Source: MGOM01 sp035455265 (GTDB lineage: Bacteria > Chloroflexota > Anaerolineae > Anaerolineales > E44-bin32). From it: DNA of 5,399 nt. The stretch lies in NCBI GenBank assembly GCA_035455265.1, contig DATIFK010000045.1:1-5399 (forward strand), written 5' to 3'. Numbering within the stretch: the stretch's first letter is position 1; each line of letters starts with the position of its first letter. Positions 5,339 through 5,399 of this stretch are shown here, one piece after another. The notes under the pieces are model-generated. The model made no database searches. It was given only the letters and a program-made list of their open reading frames with translations, and was not told where the DNA came from. The translations under genes were made by a program, and so were the position numbers.

Positions 5339-5399
5339 CCGGCTCGGGCCACCATCACCGGACACTGTCCAACGACCGCTCTGCGACCGCCGATTCACT

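Larger units (their letters stand above)
5203..5399. other. Right-hand spacer without a recognised gene
   Basis: No coding frame with a ribosome site or family signature was found. It holds the leader of the lipoprotein gene (5203 to about 5230), two heptamer arrays (5245-5286 and 5297-5317, decaying to about 5338) and an 11-bp inverted repeat GGACACTGTCC (5360-5370) of unknown meaning. No convincing promoter for the lipoprotein was seen. Confidence 0.5.

Overview
The window is GC-rich bacterial DNA with five protein genes, one of them cut by the left edge. The best guess at the source is a Chloroflexota-type bacterium. This is inferred from a lipoprotein with a Thr/Pro linker of TPTAT type followed by a jelly-roll-like domain, from spacers carrying degenerate 7-bp tandem repeats, and from a radical SAM/HhH repair-type protein beside a SpoIIE-type phosphatase. 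No ribosomal or other phylogenetic marker is present, so this is weak taxonomy.

Layout. (1) 1-846, minus: a small radical SAM enzyme with a CX3CX2C cluster motif, no further cysteines and a C-terminal tail resembling viperin-type enzymes; its 3' end lies outside the window. (2) 847-970: a divergent control region with a good sigma-70 promoter for the rightward operon, a perfect 16-bp inverted repeat over its -10/start region, and a weaker promoter for the radical SAM gene. (3) 971-1790, plus: a two-gene operon of a PadR-family regulator and a four-helix membrane protein, joined by a 10-nt gap holding a GGAGG ribosome site. (4) 1791-1882: a convergent spacer with small inverted repeats and a 7-bp tandem repeat. 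(5) 1883-5202, minus: in transcription order, a lipoprotein (5202 to 4360), a terminator-like hairpin, a radical SAM/helix-hairpin-helix protein with its own apparently leaderless promoter (4229 to 3009), and a SpoIIE/PP2C-type phosphatase (2911 to 1883). (6) 5203-5399: a spacer with two further heptamer arrays.

Functionally the genes look like separate small units rather than one pathway. The PadR protein probably represses its own operon and the membrane protein. The repair-type radical SAM protein and the phosphatase may be co-transcribed. The most unusual item is the phosphatase, whose N-terminus carries a DksA/TraR-like zinc finger with exact Cx2C-x17-Cx2H spacing instead of the usual GAF, PAS or response-receiver input domains. 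Second is the viperin-like layout of the left-hand radical SAM enzyme. Nothing here clearly shows a complete new multi-gene system.
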